Assembly: GCF_000478605.2 (NCBI RefSeq)
Contig: NZ_ASHX02000001.1
Location: 1,596,384 to 1,660,383 of the forward strand
Direction: 5' to 3'
Length of the DNA: 64,000 bases
Origin: Streptomyces thermolilacinus SPC6
Lineage (GTDB): Bacteria; Actinomycetota; Actinomycetes; Streptomycetales; Streptomycetaceae
A model generated the notes under the pieces. The model saw only the letters and a list, made by a program, of their open reading frames with translations, searched no databases and had not been told where the DNA came from. The translations under genes were made by a program, and so were the position numbers. This document shows, piece after piece, positions 33,496-41,575 of this stretch (its first letter is position 1; each line of letters begins with the position of its first letter).

Positions 33496-34932
33496 TCAGC
33501 TCAGGGAGGTCATCACGTGCTTGATGCGCGTGTAGTCCTCGAAGCCGTACGCCGACAGGTCCTTGCCGTAGCCGGACTTCTTGAAGCCGCCGTGCGGCAT
33601 CTCGGCGACCAGCGGGATGTGGGTGTTGATCCACACGCAGCCGAAGTCGAGGGCCTTGGACATGCGCATCGCGCGCGCGTGGTCCTTGGTCCAGACGGAG
33701 GAGGCGAGGGCGTACTCGACGCCGTTGGCGTACTCCAGCGCCTGCTCCTCGTCGCGGAACGACTGGACGGTGATGACGGGGCCGAAGACCTCGTTCTGGA
33801 TGATCTCGTCGTCCTGCTGGAGGCCGGAGACGACGGTCGGCGCGTAGAAGTAGCCCTTGTCGCCGACGCGGTGGCCGCCCGCCTCCACCTTGGCGTGCGC
33901 CGGGAGGCGGTCGATGAAGCCGCTGACCTGCTTGAGCTGGTTGGCGTTGTTCAGCGGGCCGTACAGCGCGTCCTCGTCGTCGGGCGCGCCGGTCTTCGTG
34001 TCGGCGGCGGCCTTGGCGAGGGCGGCGACGAAGTCGTCGTGGATCGACTCGTGGACGAGGACGCGGGTGGCGGCCGTGCAGTCCTGGCCGGCGTTGAAGA
34101 ACCCGGCGACGGCGATGTCCTCGACGGCCTTCTCGATGTCGACGTCCTCGAAGACGACGACCGGGGCCTTGCCGCCCAGCTCCAGGTGGACGCGCTTGAC
34201 GTCCTTGGCGGCGGACTCGGCGACCTGCATGCCGGCGCGTACGGAGCCGGTGATGGAGGCCATGGCGGGGGTCGGGTGCTCGACCATCATGCGGCCGGTG
34301 TCGCGGTCGCCGCAGATGACGTTGAAGACGCCCTTGGGCAGGATCGACCCGATGATCTCGGCGATGAGCACCGTCGATGCCGGGGTCGTGTCGGACGGCT
34401 TCAGGACGACGGTGTTGCCCGCGGCGAGGGCCGGGGCGAACTTCCACACGGCCATCATCATCGGGTAGTTCCACGGGGCGACCTGGGCGCACACGCCGAC
34501 CGGCTCACGGCGCACGATCGAGGTCATGCCCTCCATGTACTCGCCCGCGGAGCGGCCCTCCAGCAGCCGGGCGGCGCCCGCGAAGAAGCGGATCTGGTCC
34601 ACCATCGGCGGCACCTCGTCGCTCCGGGTGAGGGCGATGGGCTTGCCGGTGTTCTCGCACTCGGCCGCGATGAGGTCCTCGGCGCGCTCCTCGAACGCGT
34701 CCGCGATCTTCAGCAGGGCCTTCTGGCGGTCGGCCGGGGTCGCGTCGCGCCAGGCGGGGAACGCCGCGGCGGCGGCCTCCATGGCGGCGTCCACGTCGGC
34801 CTGGCCCGAGAGCGGAGAGGTGGCGTAGACCTCCCCGGTGGCGGGGTTGACGACGTCGATGGTCCGTCCGTCGGCGGCATCCCGGAACTCGCCGTTGATG
34901 TAGTTGCGCAGACGACGCAGTTCGGTGGTCAC
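33496..34932 (-). CDS. Gamma-aminobutyraldehyde-type dehydrogenase (PatD-like)
   Basis: This 478-residue ALDH-superfamily enzyme likely oxidises 4-aminobutyraldehyde (or a gamma-glutamyl form) to GABA with NAD. Motifs are APWNYPMMMAVWKFAPALAA, VLKPSDTTPAS, ITGSVRAG, the base in HLELGGKAPVVVFEDVDIEK, the catalytic cysteine in FFNAGQDCTAATRVLVHE, and NEVFGPVITVQSF. Its similarity to PatD/betaine-aldehyde types and its position opposite an Lrp regulator and a class III aminotransferase support polyamine degradation. GTG 34932 follows GGAGGG with 8-base spacing. Regulation by the divergent Lrp protein is likely because the two share a 216-base control region. Confidence 0.9.
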   Translation of the reverse strand: MTTELRRLRNYINGEFRDAADGRTIDVVNPATGEVYATSPLSGQADVDAAMEAAAAAFPAWRDATPADRQKALLKIADAFEERAEDLIAAECENTGKPIALTRSDEVPPMVDQIRFFAGAARLLEGRSAGEYMEGMTSIVRREPVGVCAQVAPWNYPMMMAVWKFAPALAAGNTVVLKPSDTTPASTVLIAEIIGSILPKGVFNVICGDRDTGRMMVEHPTPAMASITGSVRAGMQVAESAAKDVKRVHLELGGKAPVVVFEDVDIEKAVEDIAVAGFFNAGQDCTAATRVLVHESIHDDFVAALAKAAADTKTGAPDDEDALYGPLNNANQLKQVSGFIDRLPAHAKVEAGGHRVGDKGYFYAPTVVSGLQQDDEIIQNEVFGPVITVQSFRDEEQALEYANGVEYALASSVWTKDHARAMRMSKALDFGCVWINTHIPLVAEMPHGGFKKSGYGKDLSAYGFEDYTRIKHVMTSLS

Positions 34933-35054
34933 GTGGCCACCCCTCCTGTCGATTTCGGTGTCCGTGTCCACCCGCCGGGTTCCTGTTGATGTCCGGTGGG
35001 TGAGACACCCCAGCCTAGTCGCTGGTACCACGCTTTCGACAGGCCCGACGCCCC

Positions 35055-35148
35055 ACAACTTCGGATTCAGTGAGATCCACTGCCCCAGACAACGGATTTC
35101 ATCACTCCCGGGTTGCGAAACCGACGGGTCTCGGTGCAGAGTGAGGTT
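35055..35148. promoter_or_regulatory. Lrp-type operator region between dehydrogenase and Lrp genes
   Basis: The region holds ACAACTTCGGATTC (35055-35068), the inverted repeat CAGTG-AGATC-CACTG (35068-35082) and ACAACGGATTTC (35089-35100). A possible promoter for the Lrp gene is TTGCGA (35113-35118) and CAGAGT (35137-35142), spaced 18 bases. Initiation would then fall at about the GTG start, so the mRNA could be leaderless. The match to the pot operator suggests shared control. Confidence 0.45.
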
Positions 35149-35640
35149 GTGGCCAGCCGAAGCGCAGACTCCAGGACCGGCAGTGGATCGTCCCCCGCGA
35201 TCGACTCCGTGTCGCTGGCGATCATCGAACAGCTCCAGGAGGACGGACGCCGTCCCTACGCCGCCATCGGCAAGGCCGTGGGCCTGTCCGAGGCGGCCGT
35301 GCGGCAGCGCGTCCAGAAGCTCCTCGACCAGAACGTGATGCAGATCGTCGCCGTCACCGATCCCCTCACCGTGGGATTCCGGCGGCAGGCGATGCTCGGC
35401 ATCAATGTCGAGGGCGACGTGGACCCGGTGGCCGAGGCGCTGACCGCCATGCCCGAGTGCGAGTACGTGGTGATGACCGCGGGCTCGTTCGACCTGATGG
35501 TGGAGGTCGTCTGCGAGGACGACGACCACCTGCTGGATGTGATCAACAAGCGCATCCGCACCCTCCCCGGCGTGCGCTCCACCGAGAGCTTCGTCTACCT
35601 CAAGCTCAAGAAGCAGACCTACATGTGGGGAACCCGATAG
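35149..35640 (+). CDS. Lrp/AsnC-family transcriptional regulator
   Basis: The 163-residue regulator has an N-terminal helix-turn-helix (about residues 25-75: IIEQLQEDGRRPYAAIGKAV, GLSEAAVRQRVQKLLDQNVM) and a C-terminal RAM effector domain (about 85-160: QAMLGINVEGDVDPVAEALT, EYVVMTAGSFDLMVEVVCED, ESFVYLKLKKQTYMWG). It is divergent from the aldehyde dehydrogenase gene and 2 bases ahead of the aminotransferase, so it probably senses an amino acid or polyamine product and controls both. GTG 35149 was preferred over the ATG at 35113 because GAGG lies just before it and homologous residues begin later. Confidence 0.92.
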   Translation: MASRSADSRTGSGSSPAIDSVSLAIIEQLQEDGRRPYAAIGKAVGLSEAAVRQRVQKLLDQNVMQIVAVTDPLTVGFRRQAMLGINVEGDVDPVAEALTAMPECEYVVMTAGSFDLMVEVVCEDDDHLLDVINKRIRTLPGVRSTESFVYLKLKKQTYMWGTR

Positions 35641-35642
35641 CC

Positions 35643-37013
35643 GTGAGCAACTCCCGCAGCGACCTGTCACAGTCCGCCTACGACCACCTGTGGATGCACT
35701 TCACCCGCATGTCGTCGTACGAGAACAACCCCGTCCCGACCATCGTCCGCGGTGAGGGCACCTACATCTACGACGACAAGGGCAGGCGCTACCTCGACGG
35801 TCTCGCCGGTCTCTTCGTCGTCCAGGCGGGCCACGGCCGCACCGAGCTCGCCGAGACCGCGTACAAGCAGGCGCAGGAGCTCGCGTTCTTCCCCGTGTGG
35901 TCGTACGCCCACCCGCGCGCCGTCGAGCTGGCCGAGCGCCTCGCCCACCACGCCCCCGGCGACCTGAACAAGGTCTTCTTCACCACCGGCGGCGGCGAGG
36001 CGGTCGAGACCGCCTGGAAGCTGGCGAAGCAGTACTTCAAGCTCGTCGGCAAGCCGACCAAGCACAAGGTGATCTCGCGAGCCGTCGCCTACCACGGCAC
36101 GCCGCAGGGCGCCCTGTCCATCACCGGCCTGCCTGGTCTGAAGGCCCCCTTCGAGCCGCTGGTCCCCGGCGCGCACAAGGTGCCGAACACCAACATCTAC
36201 CGCGCCCCGCTCTTCGGCGACGACCCGGTGGCCTTCGGGCGCTGGGCCGCCGACCAGATCGAGCAGCAGATCCTCTTCGAGGGCCCCGACACGGTCGCCG
36301 CGGTCTTCCTGGAGCCGGTGCAGAACGCCGGCGGCTGCTTCCCGCCGCCGCCCGGATACTTCCAGCGGGTCCGCGAGATCTGCGACAAGTACGACGTGCT
36401 GCTCGTCTCCGACGAGGTCATCTGCGCCTTCGGCCGCCTCGGCACGATGTTCGCCTGCGACAAGTTCGACTACGTGCCGGACATGATCACCTGCGCCAAG
36501 GGCATGACCTCCGGGTACTCCCCCATCGGCGCGTGCATCATCTCCGACCGCCTCGCCGAGCCGTTCTACAAGGGCGACAACACCTTCCTGCACGGCTACA
36601 CCTTCGGCGGCCACCCGGTCTCCGCCGCGGTCGGACTCGCCAACCTCGACATCTTCGAGCGCGAGAACCTCAACCAGCACGTCCTGGACAACGAGGGCGC
36701 GTTCCGCTCGACGCTGGAGAAGCTGCACGACCTGCCCATCGTCGGCGACGTGCGCGGCAACGGCTTCTTCTACGGCATCGAGCTGGTGAAGGACAAGCAC
36801 ACCAAGGAGTCCTTCAACGAGGAGGAGACCGAGCGCGTCCTGTACGGCTTCCTCTCCAAGGCGCTGTTCGACAACGGGCTCTACTGCCGCGCCGACGACC
36901 GCGGCGACCCGGTCATCCAGCTCGCCCCGCCGCTGGTCTCCGACCAGTCCACGTTCGACGAGATCGAGCAGATCCTCCGGGCCACCCTCACCGAGGCCTG
37001 GACCAAGCTCTGA
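35643..37013 (+). CDS. Class III aminotransferase, putative putrescine/cadaverine type
   Basis: This 456-residue PLP enzyme likely transfers the terminal amine of putrescine, cadaverine or another diamine to a keto acid. Motifs: DGLAGLFVVQAGHGRTELA, FFTTGGGEAVETAWKLAKQY, VAAVFLEPVQNAGGCFPPP, LLVSDEVICAFGRLG with the PLP Asp, and MITCAKGMTSGYSPIGACII with the PLP lysine. GTG 35643 is 2 bases after the Lrp stop, so the two are co-transcribed. Together with the divergent dehydrogenase it would make GABA-type products for GabT. Pyruvate or 2-oxoglutarate preference cannot be told. A strong terminator follows. Confidence 0.9.
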   Translation: MSNSRSDLSQSAYDHLWMHFTRMSSYENNPVPTIVRGEGTYIYDDKGRRYLDGLAGLFVVQAGHGRTELAETAYKQAQELAFFPVWSYAHPRAVELAERLAHHAPGDLNKVFFTTGGGEAVETAWKLAKQYFKLVGKPTKHKVISRAVAYHGTPQGALSITGLPGLKAPFEPLVPGAHKVPNTNIYRAPLFGDDPVAFGRWAADQIEQQILFEGPDTVAAVFLEPVQNAGGCFPPPPGYFQRVREICDKYDVLLVSDEVICAFGRLGTMFACDKFDYVPDMITCAKGMTSGYSPIGACIISDRLAEPFYKGDNTFLHGYTFGGHPVSAAVGLANLDIFERENLNQHVLDNEGAFRSTLEKLHDLPIVGDVRGNGFFYGIELVKDKHTKESFNEEETERVLYGFLSKALFDNGLYCRADDRGDPVIQLAPPLVSDQSTFDEIEQILRATLTEAWTKL

Positions 37014-37060
37014 CCGGTCCACCGATCGCCACCGCCCTGGCCGATCGGGCCGAACGCGGC

Positions 37061-37108
37061 CGGCCGCGGCCCGGATTCACCCACGCGGGTGCATCCGGGC
37101 CGCGGCCG
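37061..37108 (+). terminator. Long terminator hairpin after the aminotransferase
   Basis: A perfect 16-base-pair stem (37061-37076 with 37093-37108) encloses a loop that itself pairs CACCC with GGGTG (37078-37082 with 37087-37091). This is a very stable structure. Confidence 0.8.
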
Positions 37109-37217
37109 TTTCCCGTTACGGCGGCATACCACCGGGGCCCGGCGGGCAACGTGTTATGTTCCGACCGGTTCGGGGGGACGTCCGTAGGCTCCGAGCTGCT
37201 CCGAGGGGATGAGGAAC

Positions 37218-37946
37218 ATGGTGGCCCCGCCCGACAACGACGTGCTGTGGGCGCGTTCCCTGCACCACAGTCACGACAACTCCCCCGCCCTACAAGGCGT
37301 CTCGCTCGGCGTCCGCGAGGGCGAGATCCTCGCCGTCCACGGGCCGCGCGGCTGCGGAAAAACGACACTGCTGCACTGCCTCTCCGGTCAGACCGTGGCC
37401 GAGGAGGGCGAGGTCTGGTTCAACAGCGCGCCCGTCCACACGATGAGCGCCCTCCAGCGGGAACGGCTCCGCCGCGACCGGTTCGCCTGGATCGACCCGC
37501 GGCCCACCCTCGTCCCCGAGCTGACCGCCTGGGAGAACGCCGCCCTGCCGCTGCTGCTGCGCGGCACCCCGCACCGGGCCGCCAAGGCCGCCGCCCTCGA
37601 ATGGCTGGAGCGGCTCGACGTCGGCGCCTGCGCCAAGCGGCGGCCGCGCGCCCTGCTCCAGGCGCAGCGCCAGCGCGTCGCCGTGGCCCGCGCGCTGGCC
37701 GCCGAGCCGACCGTGCTGTTCGCCGACGAGCCCACCGCCGCCCTGCACACCGCGGACGGCCGGCAGGTGCTGCGCACCCTCACCGCCGCCGCGCGCTCCC
37801 ACCGCATCACCGTCGTCCTCGCGACGTACGACGCCGACGTCGCCGCCCACGCCGACCGGAGCGTCGCCCTGCTCGACGGACGGCGCGTCAACTCCCTGAC
37901 GGCCGACGAGGTGGAGGGGCGGGACGCGTGCTCGCTCTCCGTCTAG
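37218..37946 (+). CDS. ABC transporter ATP-binding protein with degenerate motifs
   Basis: This 242-residue nucleotide-binding subunit is of the LolD/MacB type. Walker A GPRGCGKTT (residues 42-50) and Walker B VLFADEPTA (166-174) are intact. Other parts are not. The Q-loop glutamine is replaced (WIDPRPTLVPEL at 91-102). The signature that should read LSGGQxQ is LLQAQRQ (146-152). The H-loop histidine is tyrosine (LATYDADVAAHAD, Y204). These changes make efficient ATP hydrolysis doubtful. It overlaps the permease start by 19 bases. ATG 37218 has GAGG nearby; ATG 37209 is possible. It may be a regulatory or inactive subunit, or use an alternative mechanism. Confidence 0.85.
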   Translation: MVAPPDNDVLWARSLHHSHDNSPALQGVSLGVREGEILAVHGPRGCGKTTLLHCLSGQTVAEEGEVWFNSAPVHTMSALQRERLRRDRFAWIDPRPTLVPELTAWENAALPLLLRGTPHRAAKAAALEWLERLDVGACAKRRPRALLQAQRQRVAVARALAAEPTVLFADEPTAALHTADGRQVLRTLTAAARSHRITVVLATYDADVAAHADRSVALLDGRRVNSLTADEVEGRDACSLSV

Positions 37947-39217
37947 CCCGCGGCTCCCACCCCTTCCTCCTGCTGCGGCGCCTCCTGGTGGCCGCGGCGT
38001 CGGCGGGGGCGGGCTTCCTGCTGCTGTGCGCCCTCGCGTACGCCGTGGCGCACCCGGACCGGCCGTCCGCCTCCGCGCTGCGGCTCGCCTGGTGCGCGCT
38101 GCCGATGGCCGCCGCCGTGCACCTGGCGGTCGCCGTGGCCCGTACGGACCCGAGCACCCGGCCCCGGCCGGGGCTGTCGTCCATCGGGCTCGGCCCGGCC
38201 CGGCTCGCCGTCATCGCCGCCGCGTCGACCGCCGTCGCCTGCACGCTCGGCTCGACGCTCGCGCTGCTGTTCTTCCTGCACCTGCGCGGCGACCTGACCG
38301 GGCTGCCGTTCGACGGGGACGCCGCCGACCTGCTGGGCGGTGGGCAGCCGCTGCCCCTGCCGGCCGCGCTGACCCTGCTCGCGCTGGTCCCGGTGATCGC
38401 GTCCGCCGCCGTCGCGCTGACGCTGCGGCCGACGGGCTCGCTGTGGTCCCGCCGTACCCGCGGCGGCGAGGGCCGGGACGGTACGGGCGCCGCCCCCGCC
38501 GGAACCCACGCGCTCGGCGCGAACGCGGTCGGTACGGGGGCCCTGCGCACCGGCGCCGTACGCGCGGCCGTCCCGGGCGCCGTCCCCGCACGCGACCCGT
38601 TCGACCCCGTGCCCGCCCCCGCCGGCCTGCCCTGGGGCGTCGCCCTCATGGCGGCGGGCCTGGCGCTGGAGCTGTACGGGGCACGCGGCACCGGCGACGC
38701 CGTGCCCCTGCCCGGCGGCGTGCCCGGCAGCCCCGTCCCCGTGCTGGCGGGCTGGGCGCTCACCGCACTGGGTCTCGCCGTCGTCGGCCCCGGCCTCGCC
38801 CATCTGTGCGGGCGGCTCCTCCAGGCGTACCGGCCGGGCGCGACACGGCTCCTCGCGGGGCGCGGACTGATGGCGGAGGCCCGGCGGATCGGGCGGCCCC
38901 TCGGCGTGCTCTGCGCGGTCGTCGCCACCGGGCTCACCGCGAACACCCTGTACGCGCAGGCCGACACGCGCCCGTTCGGCCCCCTGTCGGGGCTGGGCGC
39001 GACGGTCGTCCTGGCGTGCGCGGCGGCGGCCCTGTTCACCGCCGTCGCGGAGGTGCGGCAGCAGCGGGCCGGCACGACCGCCGCGCTGCTGCGGCTGGGC
39101 GCCCCGGCGGCCGTGCTGCGCTCGGCTGCGCTGCTGCGCGGGGTGGTGCTGCTCGCCGGGTTCGCCCCGCTGACCTGGCTGGTGGCGGCCCTGACGGCCC
39201 TCCCGCTGCGGCCCTGA
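37928..39217 (+). CDS. ABC permease, FtsX-like
   Basis: This 429-residue membrane protein is encoded with the preceding ATPase. Its GTG at 37928 overlaps the ATPase end by 19 bases. Hydrophobic helices are spread along the chain (first: LLLRRLLVAAASAGAGFLLL; last: VLLAGFAPLTWLVAALTALP). A long loop rich in Ala/Gly/Thr separates the two halves (about residues 175-230). The layout fits a single-gene FtsX/MacB-like permease with two membrane blocks. The substrate is unknown; such pairs in Streptomyces often handle peptides, lipoproteins or envelope stress. No paired sensor kinase is adjacent. Confidence 0.75.
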   Translation: MLALRLARGSHPFLLLRRLLVAAASAGAGFLLLCALAYAVAHPDRPSASALRLAWCALPMAAAVHLAVAVARTDPSTRPRPGLSSIGLGPARLAVIAAASTAVACTLGSTLALLFFLHLRGDLTGLPFDGDAADLLGGGQPLPLPAALTLLALVPVIASAAVALTLRPTGSLWSRRTRGGEGRDGTGAAPAGTHALGANAVGTGALRTGAVRAAVPGAVPARDPFDPVPAPAGLPWGVALMAAGLALELYGARGTGDAVPLPGGVPGSPVPVLAGWALTALGLAVVGPGLAHLCGRLLQAYRPGATRLLAGRGLMAEARRIGRPLGVLCAVVATGLTANTLYAQADTRPFGPLSGLGATVVLACAAAALFTAVAEVRQQRAGTTAALLRLGAPAAVLRSAALLRGVVLLAGFAPLTWLVAALTALPLRP

Positions 39218-39238
39218 CGCCTCGGCTACGTTGGGGGG

Positions 39239-40354
39239 ATGGCGCACCTTCACCCTGACGGGCACCCACTGGAGATCCACACGCTCGACGCGTTCGACCG
39301 GGCCGTCGCGGGCGGCAGCCTGGTCGGGCGGCGGGTCCAGTCGCTGGACCTGACGGGCCGTACGCGGCAGCTGCTGGCCACCGACACGACCGCCGCCGTG
39401 TTCCTCGGCTGCCGTCTGGCGCCGGACGCGGCGGCGAAGGTCCGCACCGACGGGGCGCTGGTCTTCCCGCCCGTCCCCGACGTGCCGTTCGACCCGTACC
39501 GCGGCCTCCTCTACACGCCCGGCGAACTGTTCGAGGGCCTCGACCGGCACGGTTACGCGGCGACGCCGGACGCCCGGACGTACGCCTGGTTCCAGCGCAC
39601 CCGGCAGGACGGGGACATCTTCGCGTCGATGCTGCGCGCGGTGCACGACGACGCCATGTCCGACGCGCTGGACGAGCGGCTCGCCGGGGTGCCGGTCGTC
39701 GGTGTGATGGGCGGCCACGCCATGGCGCGCGGCACCGACGCGTACGCGGGCGCCGCCCGGCTCGGCCGCGGCCTGACCCGCGCGGGGCTGACCGTGGCGA
39801 CCGGCGGCGGTCCCGGCGCGATGGAGGCCGCCAACCTCGGCGCGTACGCGGCCCCGCACCCGGACGGGATGCTGGACGAGGCGCTGGCACTGCTCGGCAA
39901 GGAGCCCTCGTACGCCCCGTCGATCGGCGACTGGGCGCGCGCGGCGTTCGAGGTGCGCGCCCGCTGGCCGGAGGGCGGCGACTCGATCGGCATCCCGACC
40001 TGGTTCTACGGGCACGAGCCGCCGAACGCGTTCGCCGGGCACATCGCGAAGTACTTCGCCAACGCCACCCGCGAGGACGGCCTGCTGGCCCGCTGCACGG
40101 CGGGCGTCGTGTACCTGCCGGGCGCGGCGGGCACGGTCCAGGAGATCTTCGACAACGCGACCCCGAACTACTACATGTCGCGCGGGGAGCCCACCCCGAT
40201 GGTGCTGGTCAACCGCACGCACTGGACCGAGCACCTCCCGGCCTGGCCGCTCCTGCGGGCGCTGGCGGAGGACCGCGCGATGGCGGCGAGGATCGCCCTG
40301 GTGGACACGGTGGAGGAGGCGGCTGACACCCTTCTGCGGCTGGCGGAACGCTGA
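39239..40354 (+). CDS. LOG-like Rossmann nucleotide-binding protein
   Basis: The 371-residue protein carries the LOG family signature GVMGGHAMARGTDAY, TVATGGGPGAMEAANLGAYA and the second block GVVYLPGAAGTVQEIFDNAT. LOG proteins include lysine-decarboxylase-like phosphoribohydrolases that release adenine-type bases from nucleotides. This member is longer than classic LOG (about 200 residues), with an extra N-terminal domain (HPDGHPLEIHTLDAFDRAV), as in a separate actinobacterial subgroup. ATG 39239 follows GGGGGG. It lies downstream of the ABC permease with a 21-base gap and may be cotranscribed. The substrate is unknown. Confidence 0.82.
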   Translation: MAHLHPDGHPLEIHTLDAFDRAVAGGSLVGRRVQSLDLTGRTRQLLATDTTAAVFLGCRLAPDAAAKVRTDGALVFPPVPDVPFDPYRGLLYTPGELFEGLDRHGYAATPDARTYAWFQRTRQDGDIFASMLRAVHDDAMSDALDERLAGVPVVGVMGGHAMARGTDAYAGAARLGRGLTRAGLTVATGGGPGAMEAANLGAYAAPHPDGMLDEALALLGKEPSYAPSIGDWARAAFEVRARWPEGGDSIGIPTWFYGHEPPNAFAGHIAKYFANATREDGLLARCTAGVVYLPGAAGTVQEIFDNATPNYYMSRGEPTPMVLVNRTHWTEHLPAWPLLRALAEDRAMAARIALVDTVEEAADTLLRLAER

Positions 40355-40502
40355 CGGCTGCGCCGGGTGGAGCGCTGCCACAACCGGCCGCCGCTCCCCC
40401 GCCGGACGGGGCCCCGCGGTACGGCGCCGCTCCCCCGCCCGGTGGAGCCGGACACTCCCGTGGGCCGACGCCCGGGCCGGTCCGGGCGGTGAGGCTGGCG
40501 GC

Positions 40503-41480
40503 ATGCGACGGACGTGCTGGTGGGCGGCGTGGCCGTCCTGGGCGGGAAGCGCCGCCCTCGGGTGGAGCGCGCTGTACGCGGCGGGCGCGGCGCTGGCGGC
40601 GGTGACCGGCCCGGCGTTCGGATACGCCCTGCCGGTCGGCGCGGGCCGGGGCGCGGCGGCCGAGTGGGCGCTCGCCGCGCTGTACGGGGGCGCGGCGGTG
40701 GTGGCGTACGGGATGCGGCGGCGTCCTGGGCGCGCGTGGCCGGGCCGGGCGGCGTGGGCGGTGGTGGTGCTGTGCCTGACGTCCGGGTTCGGGTTCCTGC
40801 TGAGCCTGACGCGGGTGCTGTGGTTCCTCAGCCGGAACCAGCCGCCGATGGACTGGGCCGCGTGGGCGAACCAGGGCGTCGCCGTGACGGGCGCGGCACT
40901 GTGGCTGGCCGCCGCGCTGGCCCACCGGCGGCAGCGCCGGTGCGTGTGCGGCCGCTGCGGCGGCGCACGCGCGGACGGGGGCGCCTCCGTGGAGGCCCAC
41001 CCGGCGCGGGCCGGGCTGGTCGCGGCCGCCGCGCCCGTCCCGTACACGGTGATGAAGACGGGCTGGGCGCTCGGCTGGACCGCCGGGTACACCGGCGAGG
41101 GCAGTCCGGGGCTCGACCCGCGCTACGCGAGCGACCTGGCGATCCGGCTGTACGCGCACGGGGTGGACGCGACCGCCGTACTGGCCGTCGCCGGCACGGG
41201 CCTGGCGCTGGCGCTCACCCGGTCGTGGAGCGCGCGGCCGGTGCGGGCGGCGCTGCTGGCGCTCGGGTGGGCCGGGGCGGCGGCGCTCGCCCCGTTCGGG
41301 GTGTTCCTGGCGGTGGCGGGGGCGCTGATGTGGGCCGGGGTGCTCGACATGGGGCTCGGCGACCACGCGCCGTGGGTGGTGCTCGTCGCGGACGGGGGCT
41401 TCTCGGTGTACGGGGTGGCACTGGGGCGCGCGACGGGGGCGTACCGCGCCCGCACCCGCCGCCCGTGCGCCCGGTGCTGA
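40503..41480 (+). CDS. Integral membrane protein of unknown function
   Basis: This 325-residue protein has seven or eight predicted helices (for example WPSWAGSAALGWSALYAAGA, VVVLCLTSGFGFLLSLTRVL, LLALGWAGAAALAPFGVFLA). A Cys-containing loop CVCGRCGGAR (about residue 156) might bind zinc or form a redox site. ATG 40503 follows GGTGAGG. It is convergent with the thiamine-type ABC operon, and the GC-rich tail region shows no strong hairpin. I do not recognise a named family. Confidence 0.65.
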   Translation: MRRTCWWAAWPSWAGSAALGWSALYAAGAALAAVTGPAFGYALPVGAGRGAAAEWALAALYGGAAVVAYGMRRRPGRAWPGRAAWAVVVLCLTSGFGFLLSLTRVLWFLSRNQPPMDWAAWANQGVAVTGAALWLAAALAHRRQRRCVCGRCGGARADGGASVEAHPARAGLVAAAAPVPYTVMKTGWALGWTAGYTGEGSPGLDPRYASDLAIRLYAHGVDATAVLAVAGTGLALALTRSWSARPVRAALLALGWAGAAALAPFGVFLAVAGALMWAGVLDMGLGDHAPWVVLVADGGFSVYGVALGRATGAYRARTRRPCARC

Positions 41481-41575
41481 CCGCCGCGCCGTGGCGCCCG
41501 CGCCCGCCGCCCGTGCGCCGCGCCTCGCCGGTGCGACCCGGTGCGCCCGGTCGCCCGGTGCCGGATCGTACGCGG

